64,000 nt of DNA from Rodentibacter genomosp. 2 (GTDB taxonomy: Bacteria; Pseudomonadota; Gammaproteobacteria; Enterobacterales; Pasteurellaceae): NCBI GenBank assembly GCA_001999425.1, contig MLHP01000016.1, positions 1 through 64,000 on the forward strand, in the 5' to 3' direction. Positions 41,150-49,707 of the stretch are shown here, in pieces (position 1 is the first letter of the stretch; each line of letters starts with the position of its first letter). Below the pieces are notes generated by a model. The model did no database searches. It worked only from the letters and a program-made list of their open reading frames with translations, and was not told the DNA's origin. Position numbers and translations under genes: made by a program.

Positions 41150-42142
41150 ATGCGAATCAAAAAAAGTATTCTTTCTTGTGCATTAGTTTTGGCATTGTCT
41201 GCCGGAATGTCGTTTTCAGCATCAGCAAAAACGGTATTGAAACTAAGTCATAACAATGACAAAACTCACCCGGTACATATCTCAATGCAATATATGGCGG
41301 ATGAGGTAAAGAAATTGACTAACGGTGAGGTTGTCGTCCGTATTTATCCGAATAGTCAGCTTGGGACACAACGTGAATCAATGGAGCTATTACAATCCGG
41401 TTCGCTTGATATGGCAAAATCGAATGCAAGTGAATTAGAAGCCTTTGAAGGCTCTTACGGTGCCTATAACATTCCCTATCTTTTCCATAATGTAGATCAC
41501 TACTATCGAGCACTCCTTGATCCAGAAGTCGGACAAAAAATTCTTGATTCATCAAAAGGCAAAGGATTTATTGGCTTAACCTATTATGATGGTGGTGCTC
41601 GCAGTTTTTATGCGGACAAGCCTATCAAATCTCCTGCGGATCTTAAAGGGATGAAAGTTCGTGTTCAACCGAGCCCAACCGCAGTTGAAATGATGAAATT
41701 GATGGGCGCTTCACCAACACCTTTAGCCTATGGTGAACTCTATACCGCTTTACAACAAAAAGTCGTAGATGGGGCTGAAAATAATCAAACCGCTTTAACG
41801 TTAGCCCGTCATGGTGAAGTGGCAAAATTCTTTAGTGAAGATGAACATACCATGATTCCGGATGTGCTTGTTATCGGTCAAAAATCTTGGGATAAATTAA
41901 CACCGGAACAGCAACAGGCACTCAAAAAAGCAGCGGATGATTCTATGATGTATCACAAAGACTTATGGCAAAAAATGATTGCTGAAACGACTCAAGAAGC
42001 GAAAGATAAATTGGGGGTAGAATTTGTAAAAGTGGATAAACAGCCATTTATTGATGCAACGAAAAGTATGCATGATGCAGCCAAAGCCAATCCTTTACTT
42101 AAAGATTACATAGAACGTATTGATAGCTTAATCAACAAATAA
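41150..42142 (+). CDS. TRAP transporter periplasmic substrate-binding protein (DctP family), probably uronate
   Basis: A 330-residue protein with a signal peptide (ending SASA) and DctP-family features: LKLSHNNDKTHPVH at the mature N-terminus, the Arg-containing GMKVRVQPSPTAVEMMKLMGASPTPLAYGELYTAL segment whose Arg binds the substrate carboxylate, and the VVDGAENNQTAL region. ATG 41150 follows a GGGAGA site and gives a proper signal peptide; the longer open frame to 41105 does not. It heads the plus arm of the uronate locus. Glucuronate is the likeliest ligand from the catabolic genes. Confidence 0.92.
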   Translation: MRIKKSILSCALVLALSAGMSFSASAKTVLKLSHNNDKTHPVHISMQYMADEVKKLTNGEVVVRIYPNSQLGTQRESMELLQSGSLDMAKSNASELEAFEGSYGAYNIPYLFHNVDHYYRALLDPEVGQKILDSSKGKGFIGLTYYDGGARSFYADKPIKSPADLKGMKVRVQPSPTAVEMMKLMGASPTPLAYGELYTALQQKVVDGAENNQTALTLARHGEVAKFFSEDEHTMIPDVLVIGQKSWDKLTPEQQQALKKAADDSMMYHKDLWQKMIAETTQEAKDKLGVEFVKVDKQPFIDATKSMHDAAKANPLLKDYIERIDSLINK

Positions 42143-42152
42143 TTAAGATGAA

Positions 42153-42184
42153 AAGGATACGTCCTATCGTATCCTTCCTTTTGG
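42153..42184 (+). terminator. Hairpin between TRAP binding protein gene and kdgK
   Basis: Nine-base-pair stem AAGGATACG (42153-42161) with CGTATCCTT (42168-42176), 6-base loop, followed by CCTTTTG. The T tract is poor, so partial termination or protection of the upstream mRNA is more likely than full termination. This would make the binding protein more abundant than the enzymes. Confidence 0.6.
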
Positions 42185-42191
42185 GATCACT

Positions 42192-43136
42192 ATGAAAAAA
42201 ATTGCATTTATCGGCGAATGTATGATTGAACTGAATGGTAAGCCATTTGGTGAAATGTGGCAAAGTTATGGCGGTGATACACTAAATTCCGCTACTTATC
42301 TGAGTCGAATGAGTTCTCCAAATGATATTCAAGTTCATTATGTGTCAGCATTAGGTACGGATAACTTAAGTTCACAAATGTGTCGTTGTTGGCAAGCAGA
42401 TAATATCCATACGAATTGGGTATTAAAAGATGAAACACATCAACCGGGGCTATATCTTATCCAACTTGATGAGCAAGGCGAGCGTACCTTTCTTTATTGG
42501 CGTAACCAATCCGCTGCGCACTATATGATACAACATCCTGATTTTCATCAAGTTTTAACCGAGCTTCAACAAGTGGATATGATTTATTTAAGCGGTATTT
42601 CACTTGCAATCTTGCCTAAAAATGACCGCTCTTTTTTAATTGAACGGTTAATATCATTAACTAAATTAGGTGTAAAAATTGCATTTGATAGCAATTTTCG
42701 CCCTAAATTATGGAATTCATGGAAAGAGGCTCAAGACTGTTATTTGCAGTTATTACCTCATGTAAGCTTGGCATTAGTCACCTTTGATGATGAACAATTA
42801 CTATGGGGAGATGATAACGAACAAGCCACACAAACACGTTTACATCAAATTGGCATACCAACAGTGATTGTAAAGTGCGGTCAAAATGGTGCTTGTTTTT
42901 CAGATTCTCAATTACACCAATATGGGCAGGTTATACCTGAAAAGATACAAAATGTTGTTGATACAACATCGGCGGGAGATTCCTTCAACGCAGGATTTTT
43001 AAACGGTTACTTACGCAATAAACCGCTCAATATTTGTTGCTATCAAGGCAATCGTGTTGCCGGCATCGTGATTCAACACAAAGGTGCAATTATTGATAAG
43101 CACGCCACATCCCATCTTCCATCTGAATTTAATTAA
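42192..43136 (+). CDS. kdgK: 2-keto-3-deoxygluconate kinase KdgK
   Basis: PfkB-family sugar kinase of 314 residues that phosphorylates KDG to KDPG. It has the N-terminal GECMIELNG substrate region, SYGGDTLNSATYLSRM, and the C-terminal PfkB signature DTTSAGDSFNAGFLNGYL with the catalytic Asp. It sits between the transporter and the fructuronate reductase gene. Uptake signal at 42873 and variant signal at 42625. Confidence 0.95.
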   Translation: MKKIAFIGECMIELNGKPFGEMWQSYGGDTLNSATYLSRMSSPNDIQVHYVSALGTDNLSSQMCRCWQADNIHTNWVLKDETHQPGLYLIQLDEQGERTFLYWRNQSAAHYMIQHPDFHQVLTELQQVDMIYLSGISLAILPKNDRSFLIERLISLTKLGVKIAFDSNFRPKLWNSWKEAQDCYLQLLPHVSLALVTFDDEQLLWGDDNEQATQTRLHQIGIPTVIVKCGQNGACFSDSQLHQYGQVIPEKIQNVVDTTSAGDSFNAGFLNGYLRNKPLNICCYQGNRVAGIVIQHKGAIIDKHATSHLPSEFN

Positions 43137-43148
43137 CGGAGTATTAAT

Positions 43149-43994
43149 ATGAATATTGCAGCTAACCATCATCTGGAAAATAAAGTTATTGTTATCACCG
43201 GTGCCGGAGGCATATTGTGTGCCTTTCTAGCAAAGCAACTGGCTTACACTAAAGCGAGCATTGCCCTACTTGATATTAATTTTGAAGCTGCTGATAAAGT
43301 CGCACAAGAAATTAACCAAGCGGGAGGCAATGCCAAAGCCTATAAAACAAACGTATTGGAATTTGAAAGTATTAAAGAAGTACGGAATCAAATTGTGGCT
43401 GATTTTGGTACTTGTGACATTTTAATTAACGGTGCAGGCGGCAATAATCCAAAAGCGACAACAGATAATGAATTTCATCAGTTTCATTTAAATGAAAGCA
43501 CAAAAACTTTCTTTGATTTGGATAAATCCGGTATTGAGTTTGTTTTTAATCTCAATTATTTGGGAACCTTATTGCCAACTCAAGTTTTTGCCAAAGATAT
43601 GCTTGGTAAAAAAGGCGCAAATATTATCAATATTTCCAGTATGAATGCCTTTACACCGCTCACAAAAATCCCTGCATATTCAGGCGCCAAAGCGGCAATT
43701 AGTAATTTCACTCAATGGCTTGCGGTATATTTTTCAAAAGTCGGCATTCGTTGTAATGCTATCGCACCGGGCTTTTTAATCAGCAATCAAAATCGTGCTT
43801 TATTATTTGACGCAGAAGGAAAACCTACCGCACGTGCAAATAAAATTCTGACGAATACCCCAATGGAACGTTTTGGCGAACCGGAAGAATTGCTCGGTGC
43901 CTTATTATTCTTGATTGATGACAATTATTCCAGCTTTGTGAATGGTGTTGTTGTCCCTGTTGACGGTGGGTTCTCGGCTTATAGTGGTGTATAG
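43149..43994 (+). CDS. uxuB: SDR-family D-mannonate oxidoreductase (fructuronate reductase)
   Basis: A 281-residue short-chain dehydrogenase with the cofactor loop TGAGGILCAFLA, NGAGGNNP, the catalytic Ser (ISSMNAF) and the Y-x-x-x-K pair in YSGAKAA. It follows kdgK by 12 bases and precedes uxaC by 9. It fills the one step otherwise missing (fructuronate to mannonate). E. coli UxuB is an unrelated polyol-type dehydrogenase; this is the SDR type seen in Haemophilus and Bacillus. The symbol follows function rather than homology to E. coli UxuB. Confidence 0.88.
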   Translation: MNIAANHHLENKVIVITGAGGILCAFLAKQLAYTKASIALLDINFEAADKVAQEINQAGGNAKAYKTNVLEFESIKEVRNQIVADFGTCDILINGAGGNNPKATTDNEFHQFHLNESTKTFFDLDKSGIEFVFNLNYLGTLLPTQVFAKDMLGKKGANIINISSMNAFTPLTKIPAYSGAKAAISNFTQWLAVYFSKVGIRCNAIAPGFLISNQNRALLFDAEGKPTARANKILTNTPMERFGEPEELLGALLFLIDDNYSSFVNGVVVPVDGGFSAYSGV

Positions 43995-44003
43995 GAGAAC
44001 CAA

Positions 44004-45407
44004 ATGAAACAATTTATGGACGAAGATTTTTTGCTTTCAACGAATACAGCAAAAACACTCTATCATGACTATGCCAAACATCAGCCTATTTTTGATTATC
44101 ACTGTCATCTAAACCCAAAAGAAGTCGCTGAGAATCGCCAATTTAAAGACTTAGCTGAAATTTGGTTAGAGGGGGATCATTATAAATGGCGGGCATTGCG
44201 TACCGCCGGTGTCCCTGAAGAATTGATTACAGGAAAAGCAGATAATTATCAAAAATATTTGGCTTGGGCAAAAACCGTTCCACTTTGTATTGGTAATCCT
44301 ATTTACCATTGGACGCATTTAGAATTACGCCGCCCCTTTGGTATAACTAATACTTTATTCAATCCGCAAAATGCAGATAAAATTTGGTATCAATGTAACG
44401 AAATGTTACAGCAACCGGAATTTTCCGCACGTGGTATCATGCAACAAATGAATGTAAAACTGGCCGGTACAACAGATGATCCCATTGATTCGTTAGAATA
44501 TCATCAAGCGGTTAAAAACGATGAAAGTTTTGATATTGATATGGTACCAAGCTGGCGACCGGATAAAGTGTTCAAAATTGAGTTGCCACAATTTAACGAC
44601 TATATCGCTCAATTAAGCGAGGTTTCAGATGTGGAAATTCGTACCTTTGCAGATTTACAAAAAGCATTGTTAAAACGTCTTGAACATTTTGATGTGCATG
44701 GCTGTAAATCAGCGGATCATGGTATGGAAATTGTACGCTTTGCCCCTATTCCTGATGAATCCATCCTTAACGCTATTCTTCAAAAACGCTTGCAAAATCA
44801 ACCGCTCTTAGAAGAAGAAATTGCCCAGTTTAGTACTGCTATTTTAGTATGGTTAGCCGCTGAATATTGTAAACGTCAGTGGGTAATGCAAATTCATATT
44901 GGCGCAATCCGTAATAATAACAGCAGAATGTTTGCTTTACTTGGTGCAGATAGCGGATTTGATTCTATTGGTGACCGCACTTATGCAGAGCCGCTTTCCC
45001 GTTTATTGGATGCAATGGATCGCCAAAATCAGTTACCTAAAACTATTTTATATTGTTTAAATCCACGTGATAACGAAATGATTGCCAGCATGATTGGTAA
45101 TTTTCAAACCGGTGGCATTGCAGGAAAAATCCAATTTGGTTCAGGTTGGTGGTTCAATGATCAAAAAGATGGGATGGAACGTCAGTTACAACAGCTCTCA
45201 CAATTAGGTTTATTAAGCCAATTTGTCGGTATGCTAACTGACTCTCGGAGTTTCTTGTCTTATACCCGCCACGAGTATTTCCGACGTATTCTATGTGAAA
45301 TGGTTGGGAAATGGGTCGAGAACGGTGAAGCACCAAATGATATGCCTCTGTTAAGCAAAATGATTGAAAATATCTGCTTTAACAATGCTAAACATTATTT
45401 TAAATAG
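44004..45407 (+). CDS. uxaC: Glucuronate isomerase UxaC
   Basis: UxaC isomerises D-glucuronate to D-fructuronate (and galacturonate to tagaturonate). The 467-residue amidohydrolase-fold protein has [18 protein letters not shown] near residue 25, the [14 protein letters not shown]-like segment ([12 protein letters not shown]), and the C-terminal [16 protein letters not shown]. It is the entry enzyme of the pathway. Uptake signal at 44974. Confidence 0.97.
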   Translation: MKQFMDEDFLLSTNTAKTLYHDYAKHQPIFDYHCHLNPKEVAENRQFKDLAEIWLEGDHYKWRALRTAGVPEELITGKADNYQKYLAWAKTVPLCIGNPIYHWTHLELRRPFGITNTLFNPQNADKIWYQCNEMLQQPEFSARGIMQQMNVKLAGTTDDPIDSLEYHQAVKNDESFDIDMVPSWRPDKVFKIELPQFNDYIAQLSEVSDVEIRTFADLQKALLKRLEHFDVHGCKSADHGMEIVRFAPIPDESILNAILQKRLQNQPLLEEEIAQFSTAILVWLAAEYCKRQWVMQIHIGAIRNNNSRMFALLGADSGFDSIGDRTYAEPLSRLLDAMDRQNQLPKTILYCLNPRDNEMIASMIGNFQTGGIAGKIQFGSGWWFNDQKDGMERQLQQLSQLGLLSQFVGMLTDSRSFLSYTRHEYFRRILCEMVGKWVENGEAPNDMPLLSKMIENICFNNAKHYFK

Positions 45408-45416
45408 GGAAAAACT

Positions 45417-46055
45417 ATGTCATACACAACCAATCAAATCATCGAAAAACTCCGTCAGTTTAAAGTTGTTCCGGTGATTGCATTAGACAATGCAGAAGAT
45501 ATTTTACCGTTAGCAGATAGCTTGGCTAAAAATGGTTTACCTGTGGCGGAAATTACTTTCCGTTCTGATGCGGCGGCGGAGGCAATTCGTCTATTACGCA
45601 CGAATAAACCGGATTTTTTAATCGCAGCAGGGACAGTTTTAACCACTGAGCAGGTGGTTTTAGCTAAAAACAGTGGTGCTGATTTTGTCGTTACACCGGG
45701 GTTTAATCCAAAAATTGTGAAATTATGTCAAGACCTCGATTTCCCAATTACACCGGGGGTGAATAATCCGATGTCAATTGAGGCTGCGCTAGAATTGGGA
45801 ATTTCTGCAGTGAAGTTTTTTCCGGCAGAAGCTTCGGGCGGTATTAAAATGATCAAAGCCTTACTTGGACCTTATGGACAATTACAAATTATGCCGACCG
45901 GCGGTATCGGATTACATAATATTAAAGATTATCTTGCTATTCCTAATGTGGTGGCTTGTGGTGGTTCTTGGTTTGTAGAGAAACAATTGATCCGGTCAAA
46001 AAACTGGGATGAGATAGAGCATTTAGTCAAAGAAGTGGTTGATTTAACGAGATAA
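45417..46055 (+). CDS. eda: KDPG/KHG aldolase Eda
   Basis: Eda splits KDPG into pyruvate and glyceraldehyde 3-phosphate. The 212-residue class I aldolase has the base-bearing Glu in AEITFRS, the TPGFNPKIV phosphate-site region, and the Schiff-base Lys in AVKFFPAE. It is the last gene of the plus arm, ending at an uptake-signal terminator. Confidence 0.97.
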   Translation: MSYTTNQIIEKLRQFKVVPVIALDNAEDILPLADSLAKNGLPVAEITFRSDAAAEAIRLLRTNKPDFLIAAGTVLTTEQVVLAKNSGADFVVTPGFNPKIVKLCQDLDFPITPGVNNPMSIEAALELGISAVKFFPAEASGGIKMIKALLGPYGQLQIMPTGGIGLHNIKDYLAIPNVVACGGSWFVEKQLIRSKNWDEIEHLVKEVVDLTR

Positions 46056-46072
46056 AATGAGAGACTAAAGGA

Positions 46073-46116
46073 AAAAGTGCGGTCATAAAAATTATTGTTT
46101 TTTGACCGCACTTTTG
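46073..46116 (+). terminator. Uptake-signal dyad terminator between eda and yjdM
   Basis: Two exact uptake signals in opposite orientation (46075-46083 and 46105-46113) form a stem of about 13 bp, AAAAGTGCGGTCA with its complement, closed by an AT-rich loop and flanked by A and T runs. It serves both convergent transcripts. This is a known use of uptake signals in Pasteurellaceae. Confidence 0.9.
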
Positions 46117-46119
46117 TCA

Positions 46120-46446
46120 CTATGCCTTTTTTAAAAACTCAGACTTTAACATGATTTTGCCACAATCGACATTGTGATCGCCCTTGGCTAAACGGATATT
46201 TTTGAATTTTGTGCCTTTTTTCAAGACTTCTGATGAACCTTTCAATTTTAGATCCTTAATTAAAAGTACATCATCCCCATCTGCAAGTAGGTTGCCATTA
46301 CTGTCCTTCACAATAAGTTGATCTTCATCTGATTCAACTGGCTCAGTACCGTTCCATTCGTAAGCACAGTCTGGACAAACGAAGTTTACAGAATCGTGAT
46401 AGACATATTCCCCCTGGCATTTTGGGCAAGTAGGTATTTGTTCCAT
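46120..46446 (-). CDS. yjdM: PhnA/YjdM-family zinc-ribbon protein
   Basis: A 108-residue protein with an N-terminal zinc ribbon (CPKCQG at residues 7-12 and CPDC at 24-27) and a C-terminal PhnA-like domain with [23 protein letters not shown] and the family ending [16 protein letters not shown]. Once linked to alkylphosphonate uptake, the family is not proven to act there and its role is uncertain. It is monocistronic and convergent with eda. Confidence 0.92.
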   Translation of the reverse strand: MEQIPTCPKCQGEYVYHDSVNFVCPDCAYEWNGTEPVESDEDQLIVKDSNGNLLADGDDVLLIKDLKLKGSSEVLKKGTKFKNIRLAKGDHNVDCGKIMLKSEFLKKA

Positions 46447-46507
46447 AGGTTATTCCTTTTTATTCAATTATAATGAGCGTATGAGTATAGCAAAAAATGA
46501 GGCATTC

Positions 46508-46532
46508 ACCAAAAGTGCGGTTACTTTTGGGT
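46508..46532. repeat. Uptake signal embedded in a short palindrome
   Basis: CCAAAAGT (46509-46516) and ACTTTTGG (46523-46530) flank GCGGTT, so the uptake signal at 46513-46521 lies across one arm and the loop. It lies in the 265-base spacer between the yjdM start and the lutC end, which otherwise shows only the lut terminator. Confidence 0.6.
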
Positions 46533-46671
46533 AGTTTTTCAGGGGAAACGGGGAATCGCTTTTCTTTGTTTATAAGAATATTAAATAATTCTATGTTTAT
46601 GATCTGAAAGACTACATTTCTAGGTCGGTTTAAGTTATGACAACGTGGGTTGAGTCTATACTGATAAATAT

Positions 46672-46698
46672 AAAACCAGCTATTAAGCTGGTTTTATT
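46672..46698 (-). terminator. Terminator after lutC
   Basis: Stem AAAACCAGC (46672-46680) with GCTGGTTTT (46687-46695), 6-base loop TATTAA; read on the minus strand the stem ends in GGTTTTATATTT. Ends the lactate utilisation transcript and could act in both directions. Confidence 0.78.
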
Positions 46699-46711
46699 GA
46701 TTTAGAGGGGA

Positions 46712-47413
46712 TTAGTTTAAATCGTCAATGAGAACATAAATTTGAGAAACGGGGCCGTGGACACCGACGACTTTAATTAGCTCAATATCTGCGGTAGCAC
46801 TTGGGCCGGAAATAATATTAATGCAGGATGGCATACGTTCCCCGATTAGGGCTTTTTCATGAAGAATTTGAGCTAATTGAGCAACACGCGGAAGTACCGC
46901 ACTTTTACGAATGACGATAATTGATTTTTCAGGTAATAAACTTGTTGAGCGACCATTTCCTTTAGAGGAAAATAAAACAGCTCCGCCTGATTCCGCAAGC
47001 CCATATTCGCCATGTACAATACCAATATTAGCTTTGGCCGATTTTATGATGTTTTCGTCACCATTATCGTAGTCCCACACGTAACTGTCGAATGTGTTTT
47101 TTACCGCATCAATAATACCAAGATCTTCGAGGCGGGAATCATGATTAAGTACGATACTACCACCACCATATTTTTCACAGACATCTATAACCGCTTTTGC
47201 GACATTCTCTTCTTTCGCTTCAACAATATCTACTAATAGAATTTTCGCGAAATTTATAAATTCATCACAAAGTTCGCTTTGAGATAAATGTGTCAAGCGA
47301 GTCAGAGGATAGTTATTTAATGGCTCTTCCATGGGCGTTGGCACTAATTGGCGTGCTCTACCCATTTTATTTGCAAGTTTATTTAAGAAATTTTCTCTGT
47401 TTTCTAAATTCAT
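46712..47413 (-). CDS. lutC: Lactate utilisation protein LutC (LUD domain, YkgG)
   Basis: A 233-residue LUD-domain protein, the third subunit of the LutABC L-lactate oxidation complex that converts L-lactate to pyruvate. Family features include GIVHGEYGLAESGGAVLFSSKGNGRSTSLLP and SGPSATADIELIKVVGVHGP at the C-terminus. The frame is open upstream into lutB, but ATG at 47413, behind AAAGGA, gives MNLENRENFLNKLANKMGR, the family-like start. It ends the operon. Reverse uptake signal at 46896. Confidence 0.93.
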   Translation of the reverse strand: MNLENRENFLNKLANKMGRARQLVPTPMEEPLNNYPLTRLTHLSQSELCDEFINFAKILLVDIVEAKEENVAKAVIDVCEKYGGGSIVLNHDSRLEDLGIIDAVKNTFDSYVWDYDNGDENIIKSAKANIGIVHGEYGLAESGGAVLFSSKGNGRSTSLLPEKSIIVIRKSAVLPRVAQLAQILHEKALIGERMPSCINIISGPSATADIELIKVVGVHGPVSQIYVLIDDLN

Positions 47414-47436
47414 TGTTATTAATTCCTTTATCTGAA

Positions 47437-48846
47437 TTATTTCCGCTTCGCAAACCATTCACGGAAACTTTCTCCATCGCTGGTCGGTAAATCTCGGGCT
47501 TTTGTCCATTCGCCTAATGCCCCTATTTTAATAGCAGGTTTCCCATTTTTGATAAATTTACTTATCGCTTTTGCCCCTACTTTAACTCCCATATTCCAAA
47601 GAGTAGGGTGGGAATTAGCAAATGTGAAACCTTTAATTTCTAACTGTTCGATTTTTGGGGTAACACCTTGCTCTACCATTTTTTCACGATGTTTAAGAAT
47701 GAGTTGGGCTAGCGGAATTTTAACAGGGCAAACGCTGTTACATGCGTTACAAAGTGAACAAGCATAAGGTAATTCCTTAAATTCCTTGTAACCGCCTAGA
47801 AGAGGCGATATGACAGCGCCGATTGGTCCGGGGTAGATTGAACCATAGCCGTGTCCACCAATTTGTCGATAAGCTGGGCAGGTGTTTAGACATGCACCAC
47901 AGCGAATACAACGTAAAACTTCCTTGAATTCGCTTTCTAAAATCGCTGAACGTCCATTATCGACAATTACTAAATGGAAATCTTCCGGACCGTCAGCTTC
48001 ATTTTCTAGACGTGGGCCTGTGAGCCAAGTATTGTAGGCGGTTAATTTTGCGCCTACAGCACTGCGACAAAGCATTGTAATTAGTACATCGACTTCTTTA
48101 AAGGTTGGTGCGATACGCTCCATTCCCATTACAGCAATATGTGTTTTTGGTACAGTCGTGGCTAATCGTAAGTTTCCTTCATTTGTGACTAAACAAACTG
48201 AACCTGTTTCAGGTACGGCGAAGTTACAGCCTGAAATTCCAATATCCGCCTTTAAGAAATCTTCTCGTAAAACTTTACGGATAAATGCATTCATTTCTTC
48301 TGGTTGTTCAGTACCTTCATAGCCCAATACTTTATGTAATTCTTTTCGAATACGATGGCGATCTTTATGGATGGCCGGTACAACAATATGAGACGGTTTA
48401 TCGCCAACAATTTGGAGTAAATATTCACCTAGATCCGTTTCAACGACTTTTATTCCTTCGGTTTCCAAAACTGAATTTAAACCGATCTCTTCCGTTACCA
48501 TTGATTTTGATTTAACAATAGTTTTAGCCTTTTTCTCTAGGGCGACTTTACGGATATAATCACTTGCTTCTTCAGCCGTTTCGGCAAAAAAAACATGTCC
48601 CCCATTTTGGGTAACTTTTTCACTTAATTGATATAAATAGGCATCTAAATTAGCTAAAACATGATTACGGAATTGTTTAGAAAGATCACGCCATTCTTCC
48701 CAATGTCCTAATTCATCAACCATTTTTTGGCGGTTGGCTCCAATGGTTTCCTGAGCCTTGATTACCGCTTTACGCATGATTTCATTGTGAATTTGCTGTT
48801 CGACGCGTTCTTTAAAAGGAAGGCTGCTAGTTTGTAAATGGGACAT
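47437..48846 (-). CDS. lutB: Lactate utilisation iron-sulfur protein LutB (YkgF)
   Basis: A 469-residue subunit with an N-terminal LUD domain and a C-terminal ferredoxin-like part holding two cysteine clusters, CIRCGACLNTCP (near residue 317) and CSLCNACNSVCP (near 366), each expected to bind a 4Fe-4S centre. It works with LutA and LutC in L-lactate oxidation at the cytoplasmic face. It begins one base after lutA. Confidence 0.95.
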   Translation of the reverse strand: MSHLQTSSLPFKERVEQQIHNEIMRKAVIKAQETIGANRQKMVDELGHWEEWRDLSKQFRNHVLANLDAYLYQLSEKVTQNGGHVFFAETAEEASDYIRKVALEKKAKTIVKSKSMVTEEIGLNSVLETEGIKVVETDLGEYLLQIVGDKPSHIVVPAIHKDRHRIRKELHKVLGYEGTEQPEEMNAFIRKVLREDFLKADIGISGCNFAVPETGSVCLVTNEGNLRLATTVPKTHIAVMGMERIAPTFKEVDVLITMLCRSAVGAKLTAYNTWLTGPRLENEADGPEDFHLVIVDNGRSAILESEFKEVLRCIRCGACLNTCPAYRQIGGHGYGSIYPGPIGAVISPLLGGYKEFKELPYACSLCNACNSVCPVKIPLAQLILKHREKMVEQGVTPKIEQLEIKGFTFANSHPTLWNMGVKVGAKAISKFIKNGKPAIKIGALGEWTKARDLPTSDGESFREWFAKRK

Positions 48847-48847
48847 A

Positions 48848-49582
48848 TTAAACTTCTCCTTGCTGCATTAGAACTTCTGCAATATGCATAACTTTTACTT
48901 TTTTACCTTCACGTTGTAAACGTCCGCTGATATTAATTAAACAGCTTACATCTGCACCAATTAAATAATCCGGTTCAACTTCGGTAATATTTTTTACTTT
49001 CTCTGTAACCATTTCTCCGGAAATTTCTGCCATTTTAACTGAAAATGTTCCGCCAAAACCGCAACAAGTTTGTTGATTGTGAATTGGAAGAAGTTCTAAA
49101 CCTTTTACATTGCGAAGCAAAGCGAGAGGCTCATCGACGATACCTAGTTTACGGCTTAAACTACAAGAAGGGTGATAAACAGCTTTGCCCGTTAATGTGG
49201 CTCCGATATTGGTTTTTCCGAGAACATTGACGATAAAATCTGTAAGATCATAAAAACGTTTTGATATATTTTCTGCTCGTTTTGCCCATTCAGTTTCACC
49301 AAATCGATTAAAATATTCAGGATAATATTTAATTGCAGAAACGCATGAACCGGCTGGAGCGACGATAGGATGATCGTTTACTTCGAAGGTTTCAACTAAA
49401 TTTTTCATTCCGGCTAATGCTTGTTTAGTATAACCGCTATTTATAGCAGGTTGCCCACAACAACCTTGTTTTTCTAGGAAAATGACATTGCACCCCAATT
49501 TTTCGAGCAAGAGAACGGTGTTTTTTGCAACACCGGCTTTCACGACATCTGCAATGCAGGTCACATAAAAATTTACATTCAT
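48848..49582 (-). CDS. lutA: Lactate utilisation protein LutA (CCG domain, YkgE)
   Basis: A 244-residue protein with two CCG domains (KQGCCGQPA near residue 40 and QTCCGFGGTF near 177), characteristic of electron-transfer subunits related to GlpC and heterodisulfide reductase. It is the first gene of lutABC. The lldP permease gene upstream is separated by a hairpin. Confidence 0.95.
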   Translation of the reverse strand: MNVNFYVTCIADVVKAGVAKNTVLLLEKLGCNVIFLEKQGCCGQPAINSGYTKQALAGMKNLVETFEVNDHPIVAPAGSCVSAIKYYPEYFNRFGETEWAKRAENISKRFYDLTDFIVNVLGKTNIGATLTGKAVYHPSCSLSRKLGIVDEPLALLRNVKGLELLPIHNQQTCCGFGGTFSVKMAEISGEMVTEKVKNITEVEPDYLIGADVSCLINISGRLQREGKKVKVMHIAEVLMQQGEV

Positions 49583-49620
49583 TTGATATGCCTATTAAAA
49601 TTAAGAATAAGAAAAAATCG

Positions 49621-49670
49621 TATTTATAGTACTATTACAGTACAAAAGGAAGTATAAATACTTCCTTTTA
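49621..49670 (-). promoter_or_regulatory. Hairpin and palindrome between lldP and lutA
   Basis: An 11-bp stem AAAAGGAAGTA (49644-49654) with TACTTCCTTTT (49659-49669) follows lldP in the minus direction and looks like a terminator with a short T tract. Directly next to it GTACT-ATTAC-AGTAC (49629-49643) is a 15-bp palindrome, followed on the minus strand by TATAAATA (49628-49621), a possible -10. Together these suggest separate, regulated transcription of lutABC. Confidence 0.55.
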
Positions 49671-49707
49671 GGTTTAGTAAAATCTAAATTGTAGTGTTAT
49701 TTCTCTA

